32,727 nt of DNA from an uncultured Lachnospiraceae bacterium. GTDB taxonomy: Bacteria > Bacillota > Clostridia > Lachnospirales > Lachnospiraceae. The notes under the pieces were generated by a model, which ran no database searches, was not told the DNA's origin, and saw nothing but the letters and a program-made list of their open reading frames with translations. This document shows, piece after piece, positions 15,869 through 24,764 of the stretch (its first letter is position 1; every line of letters begins with the position of its first letter). The DNA lies in assembly GCA_945949045.1 (NCBI GenBank), contig CAMFDG010000023.1:1-32727 (forward strand). Reading direction: 5' to 3'. The translations under genes were made by a program, and so were the position numbers.

Positions 15869-18535
15869 CTACTTCATTACGATCTGCAATCCGAAGACTC
15901 CCGGCCCACAGTTGGAAGCCTCCGCCGGAGAAGCCTTCTGACAGATGATCTGCTGGAAGGTCATCCTTTTCTCTACCTGCTTCAAAACCTCACTAAGCTC
16001 CTCCGCAGTCAGACCTGCGTAAGAGACTATCAGCAGCTTATCATCGATCTGTCCCCGGACATGGAACACCGAATTCAGATATTTTCTCCAGGCATGCTCC
16101 TTCGTACCGATCCAGAGAGCGCCTACCTTCATATTGCTTTTTTTCAAAGCAATCACCGGGTGTATCATGAATGCCTTACAAATGGAATTCACGCTCCGCG
16201 GAATTCTCCCGGCCTTCGCCATGTACTCCGTATCTGATACGATAAAGCTGGTTTTCACCCGGCTGCGCAGCCCGTTTAATTCCCTGACGATTTCCTCGGC
16301 ATTCTTTCCATGTGCGGAGGCCTCCGCGGCATAAAGCACCATAAGTCCCAATCCGCCGGAAAGCTGCCCGGAATCTATCACCAGAACATTGTCAAAGGCA
16401 CGAGCCGCCTCCGTAGCCCGCTCGTAAACCCTGCAGGAATGCTTTGCCATCGCGACATGGATGATATACTGTGCTTTAGTCAGCTGCTCTGCAAAATAAG
16501 TCTCATAGTCTGACACTTCCGGCTCCTCGGAATACGCCGTCTTCCCCTTCTCTACGATATAGGAAAGGAGTCCGTCCGTCTCCATCTCTATGCCATCCAG
16601 AAAAGTTCCCCCCTCTGTCACAATCCGGTAGGGCATCACTGCAATCTGGTATTTTTCCAGGATATCCTTTGGAAGATCGCACATGCTCTCCGTGGAAATC
16701 ATAACAGAAAGCCGTTTTCTGTGCTCCACCACCGGAGTCTCCACGACACCGACACTTTCCCCTGACTCCAGTATATTCACCATTTCCCTCGGAAGATGCC
16801 TAAGCAGTTCCTGTTCCAGCAGCTGACTGCTGACCGGCTTGAGCAGATATCCATCAAAACCTTCTCTCTTGTAAAGCGCCTGATTCTCTCCTCCCGCATT
16901 TGCTGTCAGTATCACCACCGGGGTATTCAGATTCAGACCTCCGGTCTGTCTTCTGATCTCATGCAGACATTCCACTCCATCCATCTGGGGCATCAAATGA
17001 TCCATAAAAATGACATTGTAGCGTTTTTTTAATGTTTTTTTCAGGCACTGGGCACCGCTTTCGGCAGTATCAATGGTAACCCTTGTACCCTTAAGCAGTT
17101 TCTTCTCCACCATCAGGTTAGCCTCATTGTCATCGACAATCAGCACATTCGCCTCGGGGGCCTCAAAACTCTGCTTATAGCGGGTTCTGGTATTCCCGGA
17201 CCGGCCGGCCTCCAGATTCAGTTCCCCAATTGCTCCTTCTCCGACAATTTTCTGGGGAAGGGTAATGACAAAAGTGGAGCCCTTCGTATAAACGCTGTTT
17301 ACAGCAATCTCACCGTCCATCAGCTCCACCAGCTGCTTAACGATGGAAAGACCCAGACCAGTTCCTTCAATGTAGCGGTTTTTCTCTTCATCACCCCTCT
17401 TAAAGGCACTGAACAGATAGGGAATATTCTCCTTCTTAATTCCCATTCCCGTATCTGTTACCGAATAGGAAATCTGCGCGCAGCCATCTTCCATCTTCTT
17501 GCAGGAAATGGATAAGGTGACGGAGCCCTCCGATGTATATTTCACCGCATTGTTTAACACATTGATCAGAATCTGCTTGATTCTGACCTCATCCCCACAC
17601 AGCTGTGACGGCATGGACTGATCTACATCAATGTGGAATTCCAGCCCCTTTTCCCTGGCCCTTACCCAGATCATATTGACAATGTCCGACAGCATTGCCC
17701 CCACATCATAATTCACCGCAACAATGTCCATGTTGCCAGATTCTATCTTCGACATATCAAGGATATCATTGATGAGGGTAAGAAGCATTTTGCTTGCCCC
17801 CTGAATGTTCTTCGCATCTGCCGCCACCTCATCGGAGACATCCTCCCTGAGAATCATTTCATTCAGGCCGATAATGGTATTGATGGGAGTTCGGATTTCA
17901 TGGCTCATGCTGGAGAAAAAGCGGTTCTGCATCTGGTTTAATTCTTCAATTTCCTTTTTCTGTTTTTTTGCCAGAGCATTTTCCGAGCGAAAGATGGTGT
18001 TCTGAAACAGAATCATCCCACAGGTCAGCCCCGAAACAATCATCAGGGTCATGATGGAATCCACATAAGCCATCTGTGTCGTATGCTGGACAATCAGGCT
18101 TGGATACGTATAGGCAACATAATAACAGACCGCAAACAGAATATAACCGCTGACCAGGAGAAAATATTTGACTTTTCCTACCACCACAAGGCACACATAA
18201 ACAACCCCCAGCAAAAACCAGATCGGTGCACCTCCATAAATTCCTCCCGTAGTGAGAAAATTATAGGGCAGGATCAGATAAATGAGGAGTGCAGCCGTAA
18301 TCACTGCCCCCCACTGGGTCCTGTTATACCGGACAGAAAAATAGGTAATGGCAGCCAGTGCCACAAAAGCCACACTGATAGCAATGCCGTTACCCATACT
18401 CTCCCCTAAGAGCAGGCCGGCAGCAAAGCCCACCAGAAGCCCGGCCAGACCAATCAGCATGATCAGACGAAAAAGGCGTTCCTGCAGATTCAGATTGGGA
18501 TTTCCGATATCCCGGATCATTTTTTTCAGCTTCAT
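15869..18535 (-). CDS. Hybrid sensor kinase with receiver and C-terminal DegV-like domain
   Basis: An 888-residue fusion. Six or so membrane segments (about 21-178) are followed by HisKA with H212 (SSMSHEIRTPINT), HATPase with N329 (VLNNAVKY), DTGMGI (361-366) and GTGLGL (391-396). A receiver (about 463-580) has D468-D469, phosphoacceptor D512 (FMDHLMP), T544 and K566. From about 608 to the end is a DegV-type domain: ISTESMCDLPKDI at the usual TDSSsDL position, VLVIDSGQLSGGLGL, KAGRIPRS, HPVIALKK and a terminal GPGVFGL. DegV proteins bind fatty acids (FakB in staphylococci). So a lipid-binding fold appears to be covalently joined to a phosphorelay. Its start overlaps the upstream kinase stop by 4 bases. 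All kinase and receiver residues look functional. Confidence 0.88.
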   Translation of the reverse strand: MKLKKMIRDIGNPNLNLQERLFRLIMLIGLAGLLVGFAAGLLLGESMGNGIAISVAFVALAAITYFSVRYNRTQWGAVITAALLIYLILPYNFLTTGGIYGGAPIWFLLGVVYVCLVVVGKVKYFLLVSGYILFAVCYYVAYTYPSLIVQHTTQMAYVDSIMTLMIVSGLTCGMILFQNTIFRSENALAKKQKKEIEELNQMQNRFFSSMSHEIRTPINTIIGLNEMILREDVSDEVAADAKNIQGASKMLLTLINDILDMSKIESGNMDIVAVNYDVGAMLSDIVNMIWVRAREKGLEFHIDVDQSMPSQLCGDEVRIKQILINVLNNAVKYTSEGSVTLSISCKKMEDGCAQISYSVTDTGMGIKKENIPYLFSAFKRGDEEKNRYIEGTGLGLSIVKQLVELMDGEIAVNSVYTKGSTFVITLPQKIVGEGAIGELNLEAGRSGNTRTRYKQSFEAPEANVLIVDDNEANLMVEKKLLKGTRVTIDTAESGAQCLKKTLKKRYNVIFMDHLMPQMDGVECLHEIRRQTGGLNLNTPVVILTANAGGENQALYKREGFDGYLLKPVSSQLLEQELLRHLPREMVNILESGESVGVVETPVVEHRKRLSVMISTESMCDLPKDILEKYQIAVMPYRIVTEGGTFLDGIEMETDGLLSYIVEKGKTAYSEEPEVSDYETYFAEQLTKAQYIIHVAMAKHSCRVYERATEAARAFDNVLVIDSGQLSGGLGLMVLYAAEASAHGKNAEEIVRELNGLRSRVKTSFIVSDTEYMAKAGRIPRSVNSICKAFMIHPVIALKKSNMKVGALWIGTKEHAWRKYLNSVFHVRGQIDDKLLIVSYAGLTAEELSEVLKQVEKRMTFQQIICQKASPAEASNCGPGVFGLQIVMK

Positions 18536-21291
18536 TCTGCCTCACCACCTTCCAACTCTTCAATGAAAGCACCAAGCTTCCCGGAAGCCGAAGTGAATTC
18601 AAAATCCTCCAGATCTCTCCTGATATCCGAAAGCAGTTCCCGGAGAGTTCTGCCCTTAAACACATAATTCTCCATCTTAACAGCCATTTCCTCTGCCTTA
18701 TCCGCTTCATAAGTATCCAGGCTCTGCCTCATCGCCTTCAGCCTCAAAAGCAGTTCTTCTCTGGAAATCTCCACAGTATTTTCTACCACAGCCTCCGTGG
18801 CGGTGTCTTTTTCCAGCTCCAGAACGTCTTTCATGTGCAGGGCAAGCTGTTCATACCGCTCAAGGAGTTCCTCGTGATTCTTTTGAATATAATCGCTGTC
18901 GCCATTCTTCGCAGCCGTCTCCATCTGCTTTGCAAGCGCTGACAGTGGATCTGCTCCCACCATCTTTGCGGTGCTCTTTAAGGCGTGAACCAGAATCTGG
19001 TAATTCTTCCAGTCCTCCTTCTGGTAGAAACCATGAATTTCAGCAGCTTTTTTTCTTTGATCCGTTGCAAACTTTGTCAAAAGCTCCACATAAAATTCCC
19101 TGTCACCGGAACAGTACTGGATGCCGGATGCGGTGCGAAGCTCCTCCCCCTCCAGCCGGTCTATTTTGTCCCCCAGAGACTCGGCTGCTTTGGCCTCCTC
19201 CGATGTATTCAGTGTCTTTCTCTCCTCCTCATCCACATACCGGAAGGAGGAACTCGGCAGTACCTTTCTTAAGATCCGCTCCAGTTCCACCCGTTCAATG
19301 GGTTTGGAGATAAATTCATCAAAGCCCTCCCGCAGAAACATCTCCCTGGCGCCGCTGACCGCATTGGCGGTAAAGGCAATCACCGTAGGCACCCTGCCGG
19401 TATCGGCATAAGTTTTACGAAGCCGCTTTAGGGTTTCCACCCCGTCCATCTCCGGCATCATATGATCCAGGAAGATCAGATCAAACTCCTTACGTTCGCA
19501 GAGCTCGATGGCTTTTCGTCCACTTTCCGCTTTCAGAACAGACATTTGATAATCCTTAAAAATCCCTTCCGCCACCATAAGATTCATGGGCTCATCGTCC
19601 ACCACCAGAACCCGGATTCCCGGACAAATCATAGATTTGTCCTTATACAAAGCATCCGCTTGTGTCTCCTCATTCAAAATATTAACCAGCGGAAGGGTAT
19701 AAAATGGCTTATGTATAAATTTTACCCGGCTCTTTTGGGGTACCGGAAAATCCTCGTCTACCATGGCAACGATCTGTATCTCCGGATCCAGATTCTCCAT
19801 ATAAGCAGCATTTTCCAGATACTCCGGTCCTCCTAGGAACAGGTGTGTCAGCGGGTACACAGAAATCAGCTTCTTTAATTCCTCCATGTGGAATACCCGG
19901 TGCAGCGGCATTTCCAGCCCCTGAACCATGTGAGATATCGTCTCATTGTAATAACTTCTGACCTCAGGGCTTTCACAGGTTTCCGGTCTCAAATAGCAGG
20001 CAAGACACAGTTTCTCCCGGTTCCTAAGTACCATCCCCGGTTCCCCGTCCATCACCTTCTGCGGGATGCTGACCGATACCACGGTTCCAGTCCCCGGCGT
20101 ACTTTCGATCTGAATAAAGCCCTCCATGGCCGAAACCATGCCATACACGATTGGCAGTCCCAGTCCCAGTCCTCCGGCCTTTCGGTTCCTTCCTGCATTG
20201 GACTGATAGAACCGTTCACTGATGCGTTCCAGTTCCTCCCGGGGTATTCCCATTCCTGTGTCACTCACCTGAATGCAGAGATTGATGCCGTATTCTTTCG
20301 GAAGAGCATACATGCGGACATAAATTCCACCTTCACTGGTAAACTTGTAGGCGTTGTCGATCAGATGCTCTAATATCTTCTTGATTTTCTTCTCATCTCC
20401 CAACAGAACCGAAGGAATTGCCGCATCCACATCAAAGATCAAATCCAGCTTCCGGTCCCCCTTTTTCAGACGGTTACTGACGATCAGATCATTGATCAGG
20501 GAGGACACCATATAATTTTCTTCGCTGACCTGTATTTTCCCGGTATCCACCTCCGTATAATCCAGAATGTCCCCGATCTGTCCGAAAAGTCTTTGTCCGG
20601 CGGTCTGTATTGCATGAAGATCCTTCCTTTTTTCACCGTCCTCCTCATTCTTCAGCATCACAGCCGTGATACCGGTGACGGCGTTGATGGGCGTACGAAG
20701 CTCATGGGACACATTGGTGAGAAAGTCCTCCGTCCGCTGATTGTTCATCTCCAGTTCTGCAATGCGCTCCTTATTCAGCCCTCTCTCCCTGCTTCGCCTT
20801 CGGATTGCCACTTTCGTCATGTAGCCGGCGAGATATACCAATAGCAGGTGCAGAAGGGTTCTGGTAATCATAAGAGAAGAGACCTCCAGATGATCCCCCG
20901 TCACAAACAGAAAATCATAGGCCATCGTAAAAAAATACACAGCCACGCAGAGCCGAATGATACTGTAACGCTCCGTAAAAGAGTATAGAATGATGACAGA
21001 AATCATGACAGGTGCCAGATCATAGATACTGGTCTCATGTATTCCATAAAAAAAGAACGCCAGCATGCTGAAACCAAAAAAACAAAAAAGACGTATTTCC
21101 TCCGACAATGTCTCAGTCACATGAATTCCCCAGCACAATACAAGCCCGATCCAAAGAAGAAGCAATGCCCCTTTGTCCCAGCCCAGCAAAAAGGATTCCC
21201 CGGTCAATACGATAATCAACACCGTACATACCAGCAATATCGTCAGATGTGCCGCCCGCTGCTTTTCCTGCTCATAAATTCGCTCGCCCAT
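18532..21291 (-). CDS. Hybrid sensor kinase with two receivers (one degenerate) and HPt domain
   Basis: The protein of 919 residues has about six membrane segments (17-160), HisKA with H196 (TNVSHELRTPINAV), and HATPase with N313 (LIDNAYKF), DTGMGI (344-349) and the G2 box GGLGLGLP. A receiver-like region (about 425-540) lacks an Asp phosphoacceptor. A complete receiver follows (about 558-678; D609 in FLDHMMPEMDG, K663). The HPt domain has H769 in LVHALKSTAKMVGA. A charged helical tail ends it. The chain can in principle carry phosphate from H196 to D609 to H769 and on to separate receivers such as the HD-GYP protein, whose stop codon abuts this ATG. Ribosome binding site GAGGG lies inside the upstream gene. 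Confidence 0.92.
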   Translation of the reverse strand: MGERIYEQEKQRAAHLTILLVCTVLIIVLTGESFLLGWDKGALLLLWIGLVLCWGIHVTETLSEEIRLFCFFGFSMLAFFFYGIHETSIYDLAPVMISVIILYSFTERYSIIRLCVAVYFFTMAYDFLFVTGDHLEVSSLMITRTLLHLLLVYLAGYMTKVAIRRRSRERGLNKERIAELEMNNQRTEDFLTNVSHELRTPINAVTGITAVMLKNEEDGEKRKDLHAIQTAGQRLFGQIGDILDYTEVDTGKIQVSEENYMVSSLINDLIVSNRLKKGDRKLDLIFDVDAAIPSVLLGDEKKIKKILEHLIDNAYKFTSEGGIYVRMYALPKEYGINLCIQVSDTGMGIPREELERISERFYQSNAGRNRKAGGLGLGLPIVYGMVSAMEGFIQIESTPGTGTVVSVSIPQKVMDGEPGMVLRNREKLCLACYLRPETCESPEVRSYYNETISHMVQGLEMPLHRVFHMEELKKLISVYPLTHLFLGGPEYLENAAYMENLDPEIQIVAMVDEDFPVPQKSRVKFIHKPFYTLPLVNILNEETQADALYKDKSMICPGIRVLVVDDEPMNLMVAEGIFKDYQMSVLKAESGRKAIELCERKEFDLIFLDHMMPEMDGVETLKRLRKTYADTGRVPTVIAFTANAVSGAREMFLREGFDEFISKPIERVELERILRKVLPSSSFRYVDEEERKTLNTSEEAKAAESLGDKIDRLEGEELRTASGIQYCSGDREFYVELLTKFATDQRKKAAEIHGFYQKEDWKNYQILVHALKSTAKMVGADPLSALAKQMETAAKNGDSDYIQKNHEELLERYEQLALHMKDVLELEKDTATEAVVENTVEISREELLLRLKAMRQSLDTYEADKAEEMAVKMENYVFKGRTLRELLSDIRRDLEDFEFTSASGKLGAFIEELEGGEAE

Positions 21292-22317
21292 TTATTTTTC
21301 CCTCATCTGATAATCCGTATCCTCATCTATCATGGAAAGCATCATTTCTGCAAATCTTGGATCAAACTGCGATCCCTTTCCCCGCAGCATCTCCTCTCTG
21401 ATCTTTTCCTGGGGAAGCACATCCCGGTAGCTTCTTCTGGAGCTCATGGCATCGTAAGCATCTGCCACTGCAATGATCCGCGCCTCCACCGGAATCGTCT
21501 CGCCGGAGATCCCATCTGGATAACCCCCGCCGTCATAACGTTCATGGTGCCATCTGGCACCGGTGGCAAGCTTTGGAAATTCCGTAATATTTTTCAGGAT
21601 ATCCGCTCCCATCACCGGATGCTGTTTGATAACGGCATACTCTTCCCCGGTAAGCTTTGCCGGCTTATTGATGATTGCATCCGGCACGCCAATCTTCCCC
21701 ACGTCATGCAAAAGCCCCATCATATAAATATCGTTCTGCTCCTTCTCTGAAAAGCCGGCACGTTCTGCAATCTTTCTGGAGTACTCTGCCACTCTTGTGG
21801 AATGACCGTTGGTATAGGTATCCTTGGCATCAATGGCACCGGAAAGTGACGTTACAATCTGCATGGAGATCCTCTCCAGCTTCTCGTGCTGTGCCATGAC
21901 TTCCTGGGTCTTCTTTTCCACCTCATGGGATAAATCGGTCTGCAGCCGGATGAGATCCAGGGTATGTCTGACACGCAGCAGAAGTACCTCCGGAACAAAG
22001 GGCTTCTTTAAAAAATCCATCGCCCCGGCCTTTAACCCTCTGGCCTCCGTCTCGCTGTCATCGTCTGCCGTGAGAAATATTACCGGAATATCGGCAGTCT
22101 TTTCATTTTCCCTGAGCGCAGCACAAGTCTCAAAGCCGTCCATCCCCGGCATATGGATATCAAGAAGAATGAGATCCGGCCGGTTATTCTGAAGAAAATC
22201 AATTGCGTTCCGGCCGGATTTCAGACAGCTCACCCGCATATTCTCTGCGCTCAATATACGGCTTGCAATTCTCAGGTTTGCCGCATCATCATCAATCACT
22301 AAAATCCAATCACTCAT
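21292..22317 (-). CDS. Response regulator with HD-GYP cyclic-di-GMP phosphodiesterase domain
   Basis: A 341-residue protein with a receiver (D9-D11 acidic patch, phosphoacceptor D53 in LLDIHMPGMDG, K105 in KKPF), a helical linker (about 120-160), and an HD-GYP domain. Metal and signature residues are complete: H172 (NGHSTRV), H204-D205 (LLHDVGKIG), H233 (KQHPVMG), H257-H258 with GGGYPDG, and D286 (AVADAYDAM). HD-GYP enzymes hydrolyse cyclic di-GMP, so an active c-di-GMP-lowering enzyme controlled by phosphorylation is expected. Its start overlaps the stop of a 21-codon ORF (ATGA), with GAGGAAA upstream. The following hybrid kinase starts immediately after its stop, so it is the likely phosphate acceptor. 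Confidence 0.95.
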   Translation of the reverse strand: MSDWILVIDDDAANLRIASRILSAENMRVSCLKSGRNAIDFLQNNRPDLILLDIHMPGMDGFETCAALRENEKTADIPVIFLTADDDSETEARGLKAGAMDFLKKPFVPEVLLLRVRHTLDLIRLQTDLSHEVEKKTQEVMAQHEKLERISMQIVTSLSGAIDAKDTYTNGHSTRVAEYSRKIAERAGFSEKEQNDIYMMGLLHDVGKIGVPDAIINKPAKLTGEEYAVIKQHPVMGADILKNITEFPKLATGARWHHERYDGGGYPDGISGETIPVEARIIAVADAYDAMSSRRSYRDVLPQEKIREEMLRGKGSQFDPRFAEMMLSMIDEDTDYQMREK

Positions 22318-22379
22318 TTCGTTTCCTCTTTCGTCAAGTCAATCATGAAACTTTCGTAAATCGACAAAAGGCACCGCAT
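22314..22379 (-). CDS. Candidate 21-residue leader peptide coupled to the HD-GYP gene
   Basis: Between the LytTR gene and the HD-GYP gene the minus strand has GAGGAGGAG 7 bases before an ATG (22377-22379). The frame reads MRCLLSIYESFMIDLTKEETK and stops at 22314-22316, overlapping the HD-GYP ATG as ATGA. The ribosome binding site is one of the best in the operon, and the stop/start overlap suggests translational coupling. No homologue or function is known to me. It may be a regulatory leader or a short membrane-associated peptide; chance cannot be excluded. Confidence 0.4.
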   Translation of the reverse strand: MRCLLSIYESFMIDLTKEETK

Positions 22380-22421
22380 GCCACGCTCCTCCTCGATTCG
22401 GCATACGATGTCTTTTCTTTA

Positions 22422-23225
22422 TTATTCATTCTTTTCCTTCTTCTTTTCTTTCTCCTTAAAATACATCATCATGGCATGCTCGGCTTCCATACTGTCTTTG
22501 GTGTAGGTTGCATTGGAAATAGGAAAAAGAATGCACCCACAGTGCCCCTTGAAGGTGGGAACGCAGATCACCTGCAGGTGGGCGTCAATCTCAGGACTGT
22601 ATTCCATAAACTCCATCGTCTCGTTATAGAGGGCAACACGCGTATAATACTTCAGCCACTTGGTATCCATATTGGGAAACAGACGGCCAAAGGAACTGCC
22701 GATCAGCTGATCCAGCGGCTTCTTTTCCAGTTTTGCCAGGGCGGCGTTGCCGTACTTAAAAATCCAATCCACTGCATGGCTTTCCTCATCCAGAACCATC
22801 TCGATATCCGTAAAGGCGATGGGCAGCTTCTCAAAGATTTGAAAATGCTCCCGGTATTCCTCCTGGGTCCCTGGAATATCCATCCGGCCAAAGCTTCTGA
22901 ACATATCCCTCTGCCATGCATGAACCTGGTCAATGATCTGGTTTTTCTTACCAAGGGTGTAAATCAGTTCCTCTCCATTGATCAGATGAATCCTGTCGGC
23001 GACATCACAGACTGCCATGGCAGCAACCAGACAGCCTTTGTTCACCCTGATGAAGCCGTCCCCCAGCTCCTCCTCAAGGCTGCTCAAAGTCATCCTTGTC
23101 TCATAGATCCTGCCTCCATAGACATGAATCTGTGCTTTTTTTCCATTCATGAGGATATAGAGAATCGTACTGATACCAAGTACTGTCTTTTTCCTGTTGG
23201 AAATAAAGGTTATGGTTCTCCTCAT
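22422..23225 (-). CDS. LytTR DNA-binding regulator with C-terminal PAS-like domain
   Basis: The protein of 267 residues has an N-terminal LytTR-type DNA-binding domain (about 1-110; TRMTLSSLEEELGDGFIRVNKGCLVA is the characteristic part, shown here as the segment at residues 43-68) and a PAS-like sensor (about 128-240; PIAFTDIEMVLDEE, then DWIFKYGNAALAKL). There is no receiver, so the PAS part, rather than phosphorylation, probably senses the signal. The start is ATG 23223-23225, behind GAGGGTGTGAGG; longer frames would begin inside the promoter at 23296-23324. It is the first gene of the c-di-GMP/phosphorelay operon and could control that operon, the adjacent polymer cluster, or both. Confidence 0.88.
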   Translation of the reverse strand: MRRTITFISNRKKTVLGISTILYILMNGKKAQIHVYGGRIYETRMTLSSLEEELGDGFIRVNKGCLVAAMAVCDVADRIHLINGEELIYTLGKKNQIIDQVHAWQRDMFRSFGRMDIPGTQEEYREHFQIFEKLPIAFTDIEMVLDEESHAVDWIFKYGNAALAKLEKKPLDQLIGSSFGRLFPNMDTKWLKYYTRVALYNETMEFMEYSPEIDAHLQVICVPTFKGHCGCILFPISNATYTKDSMEAEHAMMMYFKEKEKKKEKNE

Positions 23226-23295
23226 ATCCTCACACCCTCTAAACGCTTTCTCTAAACGCTGGCCATAGATCCTATTACCCAAATTATTTGTATTT

Positions 23296-23324
23296 AGTAT
23301 ACTTTTTACGACAGGAAATAGCAA
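23296..23324 (-). promoter_or_regulatory. Promoter of the signalling operon
   Basis: TTGCTA (23319-23324), a 17-base spacer, and TATACT (23296-23301) on the minus strand, giving a leader of about 60-65 bases before the LytTR ATG. It lies just after the end of the glycosyltransferase gene, with no clear terminator between, so the polymer cluster may also read through. Confidence 0.7.
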
Positions 23325-23348
23325 GCCTTTCTTTCCGCTTGGATAAAA

Positions 23349-24764
23349 TTAAGTTTCTCCCTCAGAGTCGTAGTTGATCTTTACCCGTCTGATTTTCCCC
23401 CATTTTGTCTTTTTCCCCCGCATATGCAGCGGTGCAAGCATTCTGGTCCAGGCCATGACAAAGCGAAGGAATACGACCTCGGGAATACAGAACAAAAATG
23501 CCCGCAGAATATCGCAAAGTTTTACCCTGTGCTCGCTGAGAAAGTTTCTTGTCGTAAAGGTGATCACCGTGAGCAGTGCCCCGAAAACCGCATAGATGAC
23601 AAAAATAGCAACGGTCACCGGCAGGTTGATAATTCCCACCACATAGGCCAGAATCGTACACAAAAAGCCAAAAAGCTCAATGATCGGGGACAACATTTCG
23701 TAAAAGAGATAATAAAAATAGCTCCCCATGCTCATGACACGGCTGTGTCCCGCCATACTCTGGATCAAACCGATATGCCACCTTCTCCGCTGTCTGATCA
23801 GGTCCCGCAGACGCTCCGGGCACTGGGTCCAGCACACTGCATCATAGGCATATTTGATGACGCAGGGAAGGTGATTGGACCGATGGTATTCATGAAGCTT
23901 CATGATCAGCTCCATGTCCTCTCCCATACAGTTATTTTTATAGCCTCCCACTGCCAGAACAGCCTCCTTTTTGAACAATCCAAAGGCCCCTGAGACGATC
24001 AGGTTGGCATTAAATTTATCAAGAAAGATTCGGGATGCAAGGAAAGATCTCTCATATTCCAGCACCTGAAATGCCGGAATGATTTTTTTTGGCATCCGAA
24101 GTTCCACCAGCTCCCCATCCTGAAAAACACTGTCATTGCAGATCCGAACCATGCTGCCCACAGCAGCTACGTTCTCATTTTCCAGCACCGGCAGCACGAT
24201 TTTGTTCAAAGCATCCTTTTGCAGGATGGAATCTGCATCCATACAGATAAAATACGGAAATCTGGAAGCATTGATGCCCATATTGATGCTGTCCGCCTTG
24301 CCACCGTTCTCCTTGTTGATCAGCGTAATGGATACCCGCTCTGCCATGCTTCCCTCATATATGGATACCGGATCCTTGCAGGCTAACTGACGCCGGATCG
24401 GTCTTTGTACCTCATGAAGTCCGTATCGTTCTGTCACAATCTCTGCTGTCTGATCCGTAGAGCCATCATTTACCACAATGATCTCATAGCTTTTGTAATC
24501 CAGATGCAGCAGGGAACTTATGGTCTCTGCGATGGTGACCTCCTCATTATAAGCCGGCACAATAATACTGACCGGAACAAAGTAATCATGATGGATCTCG
24601 TTTCGAAGCTGTTTCTTTTTCATGCTGTTGAAGGTCTCATTACAGCCACTCAGCACGGAAATAAAGAGAAATGACGCATAGCCGATGAGATATACCACAA
24701 AAAAGATTTCCGCAAAGGAGATGACTGCCTTGATCATTTCCATATGCTCATAAATAAAAGCCAT
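23349..24764 (-). CDS. Processive GT2 family glycosyltransferase (BcsA/PgaC-like)
   Basis: A 471-residue inner-membrane synthase. One N-terminal membrane segment (about 15-38), cytoplasmic GT-A domain, then a set of C-terminal membrane segments (about 340-450). Motifs expected of a processive beta-glycan synthase are all present: VVNDGSTD (D100), ICMDADS (D176 and D178), NCMGEDMEL (D283) and QRRRW (325-329). This type makes linear polymers such as cellulose, poly-GlcNAc or hyaluronan; the substrate cannot be read from sequence. No PilZ domain is present. ATG 24762-24764 is used here; TTG three bases upstream has better spacing from AGGAGG and is a possible start. Last gene of the six-gene cluster, overlapping the upstream stop. 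Confidence 0.92.
   Translation of the reverse strand: MAFIYEHMEMIKAVISFAEIFFVVYLIGYASFLFISVLSGCNETFNSMKKKQLRNEIHHDYFVPVSIIVPAYNEEVTIAETISSLLHLDYKSYEIIVVNDGSTDQTAEIVTERYGLHEVQRPIRRQLACKDPVSIYEGSMAERVSITLINKENGGKADSINMGINASRFPYFICMDADSILQKDALNKIVLPVLENENVAAVGSMVRICNDSVFQDGELVELRMPKKIIPAFQVLEYERSFLASRIFLDKFNANLIVSGAFGLFKKEAVLAVGGYKNNCMGEDMELIMKLHEYHRSNHLPCVIKYAYDAVCWTQCPERLRDLIRQRRRWHIGLIQSMAGHSRVMSMGSYFYYLFYEMLSPIIELFGFLCTILAYVVGIINLPVTVAIFVIYAVFGALLTVITFTTRNFLSEHRVKLCDILRAFLFCIPEVVFLRFVMAWTRMLAPLHMRGKKTKWGKIRRVKINYDSEGET

Noticed and set aside
22203-23255. Plus-strand open frame of 350 codons
   Set aside because: Covers the LytTR gene in antisense and runs through its promoter region; no domain or ribosome binding site supports it.
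23226-23324. Longer start for the LytTR gene
   Set aside because: The TTG at 23324 is part of the -35 element of a good promoter, so it would not be in the transcript.
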